From Endomychus coccineus (lineage: Eukaryota; Arthropoda; Insecta; Coleoptera; Endomychidae): a DNA stretch of 64,000 nucleotides. The stretch covers positions 23,788,297 to 23,852,296 of the forward strand of contig OY294068.1 in the NCBI GenBank assembly GCA_958510875.1, read 5' to 3'. The notes below the pieces were generated by a model. That model was not told the DNA's origin. It saw only the letters and a list, made by a program, of their open reading frames with translations, and searched no databases. This document shows, one piece after another, positions 1-11,677 of the stretch (position 1 is its first letter; each line of letters starts with the position of its first letter). The position numbers and the translations under genes were made by a program.

Positions 1-508
1 AGGTAATGGCGACAGTTTTTTGGAATGCACACGGTTTCGTCCATATCGATTATCTTGAAAAGGGCAAAACGATCAGAGTTGCAGAGTTGTTAGATCGATT
101 TGAAGCGAAAGCGGCCGCATTTGGCAAAGAAAAAGGTGCTCTTCCACCAGTACAACGCACCGGCGCACAGATGGGCAGTCGCAAAGACAAAATTGCATAA
201 ATTGCGCCAGGAATTGGTTCGTCATCCACCTTATTCTCCAGATTTGGCCCCATGCGGCTCTTATCTATTTACAAACTTGAAGAAATGGTTTGGCAGAAAG
301 AGATTTGGCTCCAACGATGAAGTCATCACTAGAACTAACGCCTATTTTGAAGGATTGCCGAAATCGTATTATTTGGAAGGGATCTACAAATTAGAAAAAC
401 GTGTATCGGCTACAAGGAGATTGAGAAATAAAATAATAAGTTTTGCCCGACTAAATCATTTCTTGTTTAATTTTTCAGGGAATTTTGGAATTTTCACCTT
501 GCCCTCGT
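1..508 (+). mobile_element. mariner transposon, 3' part, dead transposase
   Basis: Remnant of a mariner (Tc1/mariner superfamily, DD34D) element running off the left edge. Frame 6-200 reads into the first catalytic Asp block (WNAHGFVHIDYLEKGKTI). Here the family's usual D is N in WNAHG. After a frameshift near 100-200 the reading continues to 510 through FHQYNAPAH, where the catalytic D of HQDNAPAH is Y, and SPDLAPCGSYLF, where the third catalytic D is G. FGSNDEVI and LPKSYYLEG are typical of the family C-terminus. The inverted-repeat end, reading into CTTGCCCTCG, closes the element at about 508. With all three catalytic acids lost and a frameshift, it cannot be active. Confidence 0.88.
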
Positions 509-654
509 AACAATACCAAAAATATTTCTTCTGATAAGATGTACTATAAAGATCAAACCAATTTTTGACAATCGTCAATGACAATCGAGAATTATTCCTA
601 AATATTTAATTGAAACATCTATAGTCATGCAGCTGCAAATTATCATTGATATAA

Positions 655-2033
655 TTATATGAGGTGTTGTACATTAACAAAAGCCTTTGATACGCTGGAC
701 CACTCCCTTCTAGTAGCCAAGTTGAGGTTTTATGGTTTCAGCGATACAGTTTGTAATTTTTTTATGTCTTATCTTGGTGAGAGGACTCAGGTTGTTGAAT
801 GCAGGGGTGAAAAGTCTTCGGTTCGTTATATTACTTCTGGGGTTCCGCAGGGCTCTGTGCTTGGTCCCTTACTGTTTCTGATCTATACGACCGATATGTT
901 TGAGAGTATACGGCAGTCTAAGATGCAGATGTTTGCTGATGACACTCACATTCTGTCTGTATTTTTACCTGGGGACGTTATACGTGCTGCTGCTGCTTTG
1001 AATCGTGACTTGGCTTCTATTTCTGTTTATGCTTAAATCTAATTCAAAAAAGTGTATGCATATGGTATTCTGTCCTAGGAACCGCAGAACACATATCTTG
1101 CAGAACTTTAGGTTGATGATTGACGGTGAGCTTATTAAGAACGTGGAGACAGGGAGACATTTGGGCGTTATTTTTGACTCTAACTTGAGTTTCAGAGAGC
1201 ATGTTTCAAATGTTGTGAAAAAAGTCTTTCTTGCACTTAAATTGATGTACTCTAACTACCATATCATTAACTTCAAAATGCGAAAAAAATTTTGTGAGTG
1301 CTTAGTAATTCCACTAGTACATTATTGCAGTGTGGTATATTTTCCCTGTTTGGACAAACTATGTAGGTATCGTTTGCAGAAGGTTGTAAATACATGTGCT
1401 CGATTTGTATTTTGTTTTGCAAAGTTTGACCACATCTCACATAAGATAAATGAGCTCAGATGGCTTAGCGTTGACCAGTTATACAGTTACCACTTCTCAA
1501 TGATTGTTTGTAAATTGTTGTCTACCTCGCCACCACTTTACTTGAGACAGAAGCTCACTTTTAGACAGGATGTGCATGATCTTCATTTGAGACATGTAAA
1601 TACATTGTCCTTGCCTAGATTTCGTTATTCCATGTTTCGTAGATCTTTTTCGTACAATGCGCCGGTAATATTTAATAAGTACTGTTTACAGCATGAGAGC
1701 TTGTCATTGAAGAGCTTTCGTTTGAGGCTGAGAGACAGAATATTTTTATAGGGCTGAAAGTGTTTCATTTCTCATCGACAGACTAGATCGGTATTTTTCT
1801 TGTTTGTATCAGTTTAATTTAGGCTTAGATTTAGAATTTGTATTTAATTTTTTTTTTGTTGTTGTTTGATTTGTATAGAGTGATTTTACCTTCTATTTTA
1901 CCTGTGCATAGCGTGGTGTAATTTTGCTCGTCTGGGGGGTCAAGTTGAGTAGCTTATGCTAGATCTTCGCCTCTTATTAGAGTATCCATATTCTTAATGG
2001 AGTTATATTATTATTATTATTATTATTATTATT
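655..2033 (+). mobile_element. Non-LTR retrotransposon 3' half (RT, no RNase H) with (ATT)n tail
   Basis: 5'-truncated LINE. Frame 659-1036 holds reverse-transcriptase blocks: TKAFDTLDHSLL, the GVPQGSVLGPLLFLIYTTDM block and the catalytic FADDT. A frameshift at about 1010-1036 moves the reading to 1005-1751, which has the thumb block GRHLGVIFDSNLSFREHV and a C-terminus ending in a SFSYNAPVIFNKYCLQHESL-type segment, as in CR1/Daphne/Jockey-like proteins. No RNase H domain follows. The element ends in a (TTA)n run at about 2003-2033, a common LINE tail. I cannot fix the clade. The 5' end near 655 is approximate. Confidence 0.85.
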
Positions 2034-3320
2034 GCAATTCAAATTAAGGCACACATTATTTTTTTTTAGTGATCGGCGATTATTCATATTCATAGAGACC
2101 AAGTGACTCGGAATAAATTGTCTTTTGATCAATATAATGAATGGAACATGGAACATAATTTGTTCGGTGTTCCATCGTGGAGCGTATATTCAATAATTAA
2201 AATAATTTATAGATGATTACCTTCATTCGATTTCTTTTTATATTCCCCATAACCAAAGTTGTAAAGCGTGCTGGTCGCATTTTTCTATTAATTTTACATG
2301 CTACAGTATTTCGAACACGATTACTTTCCAATTGTTGCTTTGAATACAAAAACGATAATTGTTTGATATTGGGTCAACAGTAGAAAACGATGATGAGTAA
2401 ACTCTAATATAAAATATGGTGATGTACACGTCGGATTCCATGTGATATTTTCGACAATTTAAATAACATCCAACATTCTTGGATTCGATGACATGATTCA
2501 TATTATGTTTAAGTACATCAATCGTATGATTTCACTAGGAGGAAATTCGTTATAGCTTTAAAAGGTGTTTCAGTTAAATATATTAGATCATTCAACTTAT
2601 TCAATCACTTTGAATAGCAAAATTTGAATAAAAGACAAATCGCGATATATTCACATTTGTAACACTACATAGTTCCATCAGAATTAGTTGATTACTATGG
2701 TATAAGTATGGAATTGGGGATGGAAGGGACATGGCAAAGATTGATTCAGGTCAATCATAGCAGAGTATTTAAGTTGCGTGATTGAGAATTAAATATTAAA
2801 AATAAAATTGGAAAGACAAAGGGAAATTATAAATTCCCAAAAAATAAGAAATAGTGAAATGTATACGGAAAATCCGGTGAGATGAGCTGAGACCTTTTTG
2901 TTTCAAAATTGGCCAGAAAAACAAAAAACGTCCTGATGGGCTTCATTCCTTTTTTGACAACGAAAATTGTTCAAAATCGAATATTCAAATATCACATGAA
3001 TATTCACTATGATACTTCAAGATTTCCAACATCTTCGGAATTACTGGACTTACTTACTTACTTGAATAATCATTGCCTTGTTCTAGAAATATATCACTAG
3101 AAAAGACAAAAGACAAAAAAATTGACCGTAAGCCTCAAAGCTCATTCTTCTACCTTTCTAAATAATAACTATAACCATTTACCTAACAATCAAGGGGAAG
3201 ACAAATAAGGCTAATGTAAAAATATTCATGAGATAAAGACACAAGTAAATGGAAGTGAAAATACAATTTTGGCATTTTAACAAATAATTGTTGAAAGTGA
3301 ACGAAACAATTTGCGAATTT
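2034..3320. other. AT-rich stretch, nothing recognised
   Basis: No coding, RNA or repeat signal that I can support. The only open frames are short and without family resemblance. Confidence 0.6.
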
Positions 3321-3403
3321 GAGGCCAAGGTGAAAAGTTCATGAAAAATGGAACAAGAAATGATTTATGTGGTCAAAACTTATTTTATTTCTATTTAATA
3401 AAG

Positions 3404-4134
3404 ATTCTTGACCCAGGTATAAATTATATATAAATTCTCGGGAAATAGGTCACATTAACACTTATGTTTTATATTTTCTCGTCTTTACGTACGCTTCGGT
3501 CTCACAACCATCATCAGAAGACTTATTATGTCTAAAACTGGATTACTTAAAACTAATTGTATTACACAAAGCGTCCAATCTCAATTAAAATGCTCACGTC
3601 GCCGAAACGAACAGAAACACGAATAATCGAAATTGTAACACATCAATGTTATAAGTATAATATATCAAGAATCCACTGCTAAGCAGTACTCTTAATAAAT
3701 GCAAGTTCATGTCAACAACGTCTATGAACGACTAGAAACAAGAACATTGGGCTCAAGCATCCACTTTCAAACCAGATGTTAGATTTACGAGCTAATAGAA
3801 AAAGGTTTGTCAGTTATTGGATATATACTATTGACATTCTACCTAAAATATACTTTTAACATTATAAAGACGCATGTAGGAATTTGCAAGAGTTTTAATT
3901 AATTAAGTTAGTACAAATCTGACTTAGTGTCTGAATATCTGTTCTATGATTTACAGATTTGGAGTCACGTTTTATGTGAATCATCTCCAGAATAGATCTT
4001 TTATAATAATTGGTTTCCTTAGTTAAGATAATAACATCATAGTAAACGAATTAATGGTTATAATCAAAGCAGTGTTCAGCAAGGGCGGTGGAATTTTCTA
4101 AGTTTTTGTTTCTTGTGCTATACTATTTGGCCAT
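3404..4134 (-). mobile_element. Penelope-like element (PLE) fragment
   Basis: This block matches, in opposite orientation, the element at 39004-39893: the same ends, the same hammerhead-like motif and the same coding remnant. On the - strand at about 4125-3895 the frame reads STALAEHCFDYNH, then after a stop ILTKETNYYKRSILEMIHIK and ends LTNLIN. This is the C-terminal part of the GIY-YIG endonuclease domain typical of PLEs (EH...YYKR...LEMIHI). An LTR-like stretch with a hammerhead motif lies at 3404-3660. No RT survives. Confidence 0.72.
3481..3522 (-). ncRNA. Hammerhead ribozyme-like motif, family A, copy 1
   Basis: Read on the - strand: stem I GTCTT...AAGAC (5 bp perfect), core CTGATGA, stem II GGTT-GTGA-GACC (one G-U pair, GNRA loop), then GAAGC where the core should be GAAAC, then GTACGTA. 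The A-to-G change in the GAAA box predicts weak or no cleavage. One extra U lies between the CUGAUGA box and stem II, as in the other family A copies. PLEs are known to carry hammerhead motifs in their terminal repeats. Confidence 0.6.
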
Positions 4135-4429
4135 AAATTCTTTTTCGTAAACAATATTTATGTTGAACAAGCAATGCTTTGGTTTGCGTAATGTTTTTCC
4201 ACGCAAAGAAATAATGTTTAATCAAGACTCGAAATTCACTTTTTTCCATGTTTACAAAAATCTTCTAGGTTGCTTGCTTTCGATGGGTGTCAAAACAGAA
4301 CTGAATGACACATCAGTCTGAAAATTTTAATACGTTTTAGTTAAGTATGGTACATCACAAATGTCACATGGTATTTTCGATTGTGGCGCCATCTCTTTTA
4401 TTTTTCAGGAACTTTTCACCTTGCCCTCA

Positions 4430-5092
4430 TATGATTAAATTAGATGAATTATTCTGGCAATTAAAATATCTTTCTGAACTGAAATACATCTTTCCGAATG
4501 CATTAGTATTGAGAGAGCGTGTGATTAGAGATTATTAGAGAAATTTGCAGAAACGGCTCGATTTTGAGTGCCACCGTGCACGCGTGCCGCCTATAATCGA
4601 CTGTAATGTGAAATACGGAGTTAGTCTTAGTCTCTCTTACTCTGTCGTGTTTTTCAGTTTTCATGTTTCTTAACAATGTATGTTTTTGTTCTGAGCTTGT
4701 TTACTCCAAACGTCAATGACGCAGAAACGTCTAAATGTTCTATCATGAGTATAGAGAGGGGCATAAAGCTGATATCATCAATACTTTTTGATATTAACTG
4801 AAAATTAATAAAAGAAATAAAAATATATTATATATTAAAAATTATTGAATTGTTTAAATGACTTCTTATCATTCATAGTTGAAAACATTGATTCTGTATT
4901 ATTTTGTATCTGCAGGAGACGGCGGGGAAATGTGGTTGGGCTCCCACAGCTGATGTGCCCAGGACCCCCACGAGGGTAAATGCGGCACTGAATATAATTC
5001 ATAGAATATTCATAAATATTGAATAAGCACTTTTAGTGTGTTTTATTATACCTCTTTCGGAGATGGTTGATCAGTGACTTCACTGCTGCCTC
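4430..5092. other. Unassigned, with a possible DNA-transposon end near 4990
   Basis: Mostly AT-rich. The segment at 4918-4991 is GC-richer and ends in GCGGCACTG, resembling a hAT-type terminus (CAGTGCCGC read inward on the - strand). No matching partner terminus or target duplication could be made out. Confidence 0.3.
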
Positions 5093-5138
5093 GTCTCACT
5101 GACGAGTGCATGAGAAGGGCGAAACAGTTGTCTGAGAC
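5093..5138 (+). ncRNA. Hammerhead ribozyme-like motif, family B, copy 1
   Basis: Stem I is a perfect 6 bp helix (GTCTCA at 5093-5098 with TGAGAC at 5133-5138). The core is CTGACGA (CUGANGA consensus) and GAAAC. Stem III is the short palindromic type ACAG/TTGT followed by C, so the cleavage triplet is GUC. Stem II (GTGC...GGC) is weak, with one G-C and one G-U pair then a mismatch. All invariant core residues that I can check are present. Confidence 0.58.
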
Positions 5139-6056
5139 TATAGGACGTGTTGTCACTGTTCAACCTGGTGAACCAAAACATTGTCTATCGACTGCTAACA
5201 CAAAATGTGTTTGTATTTCCCTATGCAGTGATAAATTAATGTTGAAATGTTTCAGATTTAAGAAAAATGTAATGTAAAAAAGTAGATCATCGTTCCCGAT
5301 TCAACAACGTCCGCTTTCTTGATACGTACACTTACACTACATAATATGCATCCTTTCGTAGCTCAGGTTCAATTTAGTATTCGTACTGTTTTGATTTATG
5401 TTATTAAGCTACCATATTTGTGTAACAATAGCCTATACTGTTTACATTTTGTGTGTCAAAATATTAGCTCTATAATTTTCTTGCGAGACATGCAGGGCTA
5501 CGTTCGATATAAGTATTACTTACACCGTTTTGTAGATAAGAATTTATTCTGTACGGTATTTGAATAACGAAAATAGTTTTCGTTTTCATTCAACCATATT
5601 ATATTTATACACCACATTTTTGAATCATTATAATAATGATCACTGGACGTTTTCAAATACTCACTTTTTAGGTGCAATTGAAACAGATGTGGAATAAATG
5701 GTCAACTTATGAATAATTTGAGTATCTGTGTCTAATATTTTATGAGATTACAACTATATCGAATCATGAAAATTACTTTAACATTTCTACATCTCGCATG
5801 TACAAATTGACTTACTGAGCTCAACCAGTAGCCTCTATAGTACAAGGCCTGACAGCTCGATCGTGACGTTATGTTGCAGTTGGTCATCTGTACGTTACAC
5901 CGCAATGCTACAATACTGACAGTCAAACAAAAGTTTTATTTATTCTTTAGCACATATATAAGGAATACCTGTTTAAACGGGGTTACCGTACGTGAACTGA
6001 GTCCTTAGTTGCACCCCATTTGCTTCAATTAAGGTAAGAAAACTGTCTTCTAATTT
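5139..6056. other. AT-rich stretch, nothing recognised
   Basis: Only short frames without resemblance to known families. The open frame at 5319-5567 has no family signature. Confidence 0.55.
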
Positions 6057-6790
6057 TTAATCACAGCTCTCTTCTGGATATATTCCCAGAGCTTCAGCGT
6101 ATGTTTGGGAGCCTAACTCCCAAAATGTGAACAGTACTCCAGGAAAGGTCGAATTTGTGCTTTGTAGATTATGAGAAGCTGTTGGGATGTAAAGTAGCTC
6201 TTGGCAAGAAATAGAAAACCAAGTTTTTGTGAAGCGGTTTTTGCAATGTAGCAAGCTTGAGTTTTGGTTGCATCAAATTCTACTAGATTATCAGATCCCC
6301 ATTTCAAAATCTTAGCCAAATCTTAATTAATTGAGTCAACCTGTCTCTGTCTCGCTCCTTCCTGGAGAAGACGCAAGCTTAAGTTTTGGTTGCATTAAAC
6401 TCTACTAGATTATCAGATCCCCATTTCAAAATCTTTGGCAAATCTCCATTAATTGCATCAACCTGTCCTTTGTCTCGCTCCTCTGGTTTCATCGGATGGT
6501 ATAGGGGCTCTAGATGAGAAAGCGGTATGAAGGGTACCATCATCTGCAAAGCTGTGGACGCGATAGGTGGTCATTTCCAGATCTTTGATATGGGGAAGAA
6601 ACAAAGTTGGTGCCAAGACAGATCCCTGTGCAATATCAGCGTTGATAGGCATTGTATCGGAAGATACTCCGTCAACAGCGGCAAAGTTGAAGTGGCAGAC
6701 CATATGACGGAAATTTCCCAAGAGCGTTTTGGTGCCAGACTGTGTCAAATGCTTTGGAGTTATCCAATCCAGCTACTGATTCGAATATGG
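6057..6790 (-). mobile_element. Non-LTR RT remnant, Jockey-like family J, copy 1
   Basis: On the - strand, frame 6748-6458 reads SGTKTLLGNFRHMVCHFNF and then AQGSVLAPTLFLPHIKDLE and HSFADDGTLHTAFSS. These are RT blocks with the catalytic pair in FADDG. Downstream, 6319-6113 (SDNLVEFDATKTQACYIAKTA and QKLGFLFLAKSYFTSQQLLI) covers the thumb region. The same family recurs at 42900-43990 and 49905-50410, with a scrap at about 33480-33560. A local duplication (6251-6357 and 6373-6481) interrupts it. Stops and frameshifts throughout. Confidence 0.78.
6251..6481. repeat. Local direct duplication of about 107 bp inside the LINE remnant
   Basis: 6251-6357 and 6373-6481 are two closely similar direct copies. 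Both contain the same run through TTTTGGTTGCAT and CTACTAGATTATCAGATCCC and both end in a CTCGCTCCT-type segment. The duplication lies within the RT thumb region. Confidence 0.75.
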
Positions 6791-7319
6791 TCGTAGAATT
6801 CATTATTAAAAGAATACATCAGTTAACTCAACGAGTAAAATATTCAAAGGAAGCTTTGAAACTTGAGGGTGACAATTTTGCTGTCAATAGCTGTCACGTT
6901 AACTTAACTTTTAGTTTTGCTATTATTTTGATTATTTGCAAAATTTAGTGATTCCGATCATTAGCATTTAATAACACAAGTGTCTTCAAATTTTTGCTCT
7001 TGCATTATGGTAGACTGCACATTTTCTGAATTGGTTGAAATTCATTTTATGAACAGCAAAGCAAATGGTTGTGGTCATGAAGCTCCGACTTAACCAAAAA
7101 GCATTTCCGAATCGTCGAACACTCTCCAAGAATTTATTTGCTGGATTATATTAACGCTTAAGAGAAAATGGTACATTTTTGTCAAAATGGACCGATTGTA
7201 GCAGAAAGCGTAATACTAGTAATGCAGAAACCGTCTTTTAAATAGTGTGGCTGCTAACCCAAGAATTAGTACCAGGAGACTGGTTTTGATGAGGAACGTA
7301 CATAATAGTAGCATATTGG
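6791..7319. other. No feature recognised
   Basis: AT-rich spacer between two LINE remnants, with no supported gene. Confidence 0.5.
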
Positions 7320-8920
7320 ACATCGAACGGGAGTTCTGTCTCCGATCTTTTGGTGCCTGAGCAAATGTGACTCTGGGCAGACAAGCGGCTACCTTGTGTG
7401 AGATGCAGAATACTGCACTTTTCATCGTGACCCACTGGTGTCAGGTCGAGAGACTAAGGGTGAATCTTGAAAAGGTTGAAGTGGTCCTTTCACGAGGAAA
7501 CGGAAACTAGGACCCCTACCAGATATTCGTCTGCTGGGGAGGACTTTGTACACGAAAGGCTGAGTGAAGTACCTTGGACTTATCCTCGATGCTAATCTGA
7601 GCTAGAAAATGCACTTGGAAACCCGGGTGAAGAGTCTGTTGGATCCTTATGGGTATGCAGGAGAGCCATCTCTGACAAACGGGGTCTACGGCCACGGATT
7701 TTGCACTGGATCTACAAGGCCAATTGTGAGCCGTTGTGTGGTGGCCAGCAACGGAAACGGTCCTGTCCGGAGCTGGACAAGGCTCAGCGACTCGCCTACT
7801 TGGAGATAACGGGGACTATGAGGAACGCCTTCACTAGGGCGTCCCCATATAGCTCCACATTGGAACAGTGGTCTATAATTGGATGCTGGAAACTGCCCGA
7901 TCCTCCTACTGAAGTGGGATGCGATAGCGCCTACTGTCCTCATAACTCAAAGTACGCACTGGGATAACCAGCACTCCGGATTACTTCCACCAGGGGGATT
8001 CATCCGGTTCACGGAAGGATCTAGCTTTCCTAGCCGAGGTCTGTGCAATCCGGCTCTGTAAAACCTAAAAGACTAAACTACCGAGGTAGGTAGTCAGTGC
8101 TGTATATCTGCACTGACAGTCTAGTGACTCTGGGCACACTTCCCGCCCATAGGGTTACTTATAGGCTTGTTTTGAAGTGTTTTGATACCCTGGCTGAATC
8201 AGCCAGAAGAAACAAATTTCAGCTAGTATGATCACCTACCTACTTTGGCTCTGGCGAAGTGGTCGATGAATTGGGCAAACAGGGTTCCGGGTCCCGATCC
8301 AGCCATCAGAATCAATAACCACCTCTCAGAGAGCTACTGGATATACATTGGCTCTCTGTTTGGCGTAGTGCCCCTGTATGAGGCAGGCGAAGCTCTCGCC
8401 CAAATGCTCAAAAACCCTTCTTCGTATAAGCAGAAGAGGCTCAAGACAGGAACACTGTCATCTGAATAAACATCTGCTCTTAATAGACATCGTCAATGAC
8501 GGTTGTATTAGAAGAGAAGGCAGACGAAACTGCCTCCCATATCCTTGTAGAATGTCTAGCCATGGATTCTCTTAGGCTATAGCAGCTCAGCAGCGCATAC
8601 AAGCCGCCTGAGGCCATAAAAGACAGCAGACCATGCAGAATCCTAGCTTTCGTTGCCTTAGGCCTGCACGATTGAGTTTTGCATCTAGGGGCGCACAATG
8701 GACCCAATCAACCGGCTGGACTTGTCCGCCCCTGGTTTGATTGACTGATTGTGTGTATTGGTAATGTTCCATGAGCAGTTGCTCAAGCCGGATTATTCCC
8801 AACGCCTTCAAGCTATTTAACCGATTAGATTTTTTCAATGGATGCAATTATGGGCAGAGATAATCCAAAATGATTCGATTAGACCTTTTATAATGCCTCG
8901 TCGCTGCTGCTGCTCCTCAT
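7320..8920 (+). mobile_element. Non-LTR retrotransposon 3' part: RT thumb, RNase H, C-terminal region
   Basis: 5'-truncated and frameshifted LINE. Around 7480-7620 it reads FTRKRKLGPLPDIRLLGRTL and then KYLGLILDANLS, the RT thumb. At 7701-7967 ELDKAQRLAYLEITGTMRNA matches the insect block that precedes RNase H. At about 7995-8020 RFTEGS replaces the usual FTDGS, so the first RNase H acid is D-to-E. At about 8105 ICTDSLVTLGTL and at 8255 EVVDELGKQGS follow. From about 8480 a Cys-poor tail (ADETASHILVECLAMDSLRL) matches the C-terminal knuckle region of R1/Jockey-type LINEs. A short CTG run near 8900 may be its tail. Confidence 0.8.
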
Positions 8921-9534
8921 TTAGATTAGTTTACCCTCATAATGAATAGGCGGTAACGACTAACGATCCTGTTACGTGGCCTACTCGGTTCCAATTGAAA
9001 AAGATGGTCATCTTGAACAAAAGGTAATAGAGCAATGCGAGATAATCCCGAATGGGGAAGGCTTCTATGAAGGAGTACGAACATCCATGGGGAATCGGCT
9101 AGAAACTTGCATTGAAATCAAAGGTGGACATTTCCAACACATGTTATAATTATTTATAAATTTTTTTATTCAATAATTATGTTATGATTAGTTTGTTAAT
9201 TAATAAAGCACCATTATTGAAGCATTTCTGGACATATGTTGGTATGAAGTATTTTTCTTATTTTTTTGTGTACAATCACCTCCTATAGGTTGGCATACGA
9301 ATTTCCGGTTATCTTGTATAGGTACACTTATAATCAATGCCATTTGTAATTGTATATTGTGTCACATAAGAGAAATAAATGGACACATTCGTATGAGTCG
9401 TGGATAGGTACAGGCTTCTATGTTGTTGAATAGAACGTTTTATAGTGTCTGTAAAACTTAATGATTTTAAATTTCTCGGTCTTACTCTTAAGAAGTTGCG
9501 GACGCGTGCCATATGAAGGCGGCAGGGCAGGAGG
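8921..9534. other. No feature recognised
   Basis: AT-rich. Open frames here lack family resemblance. Confidence 0.5.
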
Positions 9535-9640
9535 GGACTTTCTTGAGCTCCTGGAGTTTACAAGAACTGTCATCCAGTTCACTTGTCGCGGTTTCATCTG
9601 AACGTGCGTTCTCTGCTATTTTATTATATTAAAACATGAC
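9535..9640 (+). pseudogene. Possible hAT dimerisation-domain scrap
   Basis: The + frame reads ELSSSSLVAVSSERAFSAI, which resembles the hAT C-terminal dimerisation motif (xxxSVxSERxFSxxG). It stops soon after. No inverted repeats or further transposase sequence are visible, so the call is weak. Confidence 0.28.
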
Positions 9641-10595
9641 AAACGCAGTGAGTGCATGATTGAATACTATTGGGTCAATTATAAAAATTCAAGGATTTTA
9701 CGATACACGTTAGATTTAATAGATAAGGTAATTAGTACAATTTTACATTATTGCTGTTATCTTTTTTCACATTGACATAGAATATCCCACTTCTTAGATA
9801 AAATGTGCTTGAATAAATACAGTAGAAGAAAATAAACGATTTATCTACTTTCTTCTTGTGCTTCGTAAAATTTCAAGATATTAAAATAGAAGATAGAAAG
9901 TTTATACAGAAATATGAACTGGAAAACAAAATGAATAAAAGATCATCTACCATGGGTTGTTTATTTAAAATTGTAACATTCTTAAGGTAAACAAAATTTG
10001 AATAAACATCTCGTTAGGAGTTAAGTGATCTTACTTAGATGTTGTATTAAGAAAGCAATGGTGTCAAGATATTTATCTGAAGAGATTATAATAATTTCTA
10101 ACGTTATTTCCGGAGGCTCAATGTTTTTCTAGTTTTCTCGTATTGATTGGATCGCCAAATAACAAGTGATTTGTTGAAACAGATAATTGTTCTTGTTGAA
10201 TGAAGCATAAACATAGTTATAAAGTTCGTAGAAGTGGTTTCACGAATTCAAGCCTTTTTAAAATACGTGATAGTTTTTAAAATTGAAGAACGTCTCATAT
10301 TATATTTTCGTTGGCTACCACATTTTCACAATCTTTATAGGAAATAGTGAAGTCCCCAAGTGTGAGTCTTAGTTTCATTAATATGTTCATCAATAATGAT
10401 ATATTTTCTGAGATTAATCCAAAGAGGTAGATTTTTTTCATTTGCAGTTTCTCTGAAAATATTTTTATCATGACCTTGACTCTTATTTTTATCTGCAAAA
10501 ATTGAATATCACAAAGTAACGGAGAGCTTCATTCAAATCCTAATGATTACTCTATCGCTTGTGTAATATTGAAGTATATTTAGTATTGTGCAATA
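9641..10595. other. No feature recognised
   Basis: AT-rich, without supported coding or repeat signals. Confidence 0.55.
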
Positions 10596-11233
10596 CAGTA
10601 AGATGGGGATGGGGGGAAGACTTTGCACGCAGGGGTAACTTTGTCATTTTTAAATAAATTTGGAACATTTTACCTGATTCCTACCCTGGTGAGATTATGG
10701 TGGGTGGAACGGGCCAATTCACTTCCAGACTTCTTTTTAGGGGAAACTTTACCCACTGTAATTTGTGCAGATAATTGAGATGAATTTTTGTTCTCAGATG
10801 AAAATCTAAATATTTAATATTCCAAAGCACAGTATATACAATAAAGTTAAGAAACTCCATGAAAAATCTGTTGGTGCGCCAACTATTATTGATGTTGCTG
10901 TATTTTTCATATGCCTTTTAAACGAAAACCACAAAAGATATATTAAAATTTTTATTGATTCTGGCAGAGTTACAATAGGCAAAGTAACCTCCCACATGGC
11001 ACATAGACTCCATTATAATGAATTTATGAGCAAAGACAAATAGCCTCAAATGAGGGGTAACATTGCACGGTAAATTGAATTTAAAAAAATTGTCCCGTTC
11101 GAAATACGTTTTTAATTTCAGTCAAAAATAATCTCTAAAACAGTTTTAATGTTGTATTTTAATTGCAAATTCCTACACCTGGTATTACGCCATAATATAT
11201 TCCAAAAGTGTTACAAAGTAACCCCACTTTACG
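10596..11233 (+). mobile_element. Small decayed pogo-like element with HTH remnant
   Basis: The ends are related and inverted: 10596 begins CAGTAAGATGGGG, and 11221-11233 reads CCCCACTTTACG, whose complement is CGTAAAGTGGGG. Several GGGGTAACTTTG / CAAAGTAACC motifs lie near both ends, recalling the subterminal motif of the pogo element at 20476. On the + strand near 10820-10880 the frame reads IPKHSIYNKVKKLHEKSVGA, like the psq-type helix-turn-helix of pogo transposases. There is no DDE core, so this is non-autonomous. Confidence 0.5.
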
Positions 11234-11677
11234 ATATCCAAGAAAAAATATAATATAATAGTCAAGTTTTGTTTCTTCATGTTCATGCTTCAAAATTATA
11301 TTGAGTAATTTTTATTTGCCTGTCAAAGCTTTACAATCTGTCTAATAAAAGTCAGTTATTTTTGATATTTTACCTTTACTACGAATAAAATTAATCTCCG
11401 TTTCGATATTTTATTGATATCTTTTTCAAAAATCAATTTGTTTATTATTGTTTCCATGTAATTTAGAAGATAACTATGATTTATGAAATGCGTCTGTAAA
11501 CGATTAGTGGATCAAAAACCAATAAAAGCAGCAGAAAAGTTTGCATCGGTAGTATGTGAAAGTGTATTATGAGAAAATGCTAAGCTTATATGAAGTATAT
11601 ATGATCAATTAAATCGATGTTTAGAAACATGAAATAGATTAAATTTGCTTCTTTATGTTAATTATTCAATTGTTTTA
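11234..11677. other. No feature recognised
   Basis: AT-rich spacer. Confidence 0.5.

Larger units (their letters stand above)
3321..4429 (-). mobile_element. mariner remnant split by a Penelope-like insertion
   Basis: Both mariner ends survive on the - strand. The 3' end lies at 3321-3403 (a decayed GAGGGCAAGG-type terminus followed by the family's untranslated tail). The 5' end lies at 4135-4429 and terminates in the same motif in inverted orientation. The 5' end is closely matched by the copy at 28863-29026 and by 22821-22960. The transposase core is missing and replaced by a PLE fragment, so this is a nested insertion or insertion plus deletion. Confidence 0.7.
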
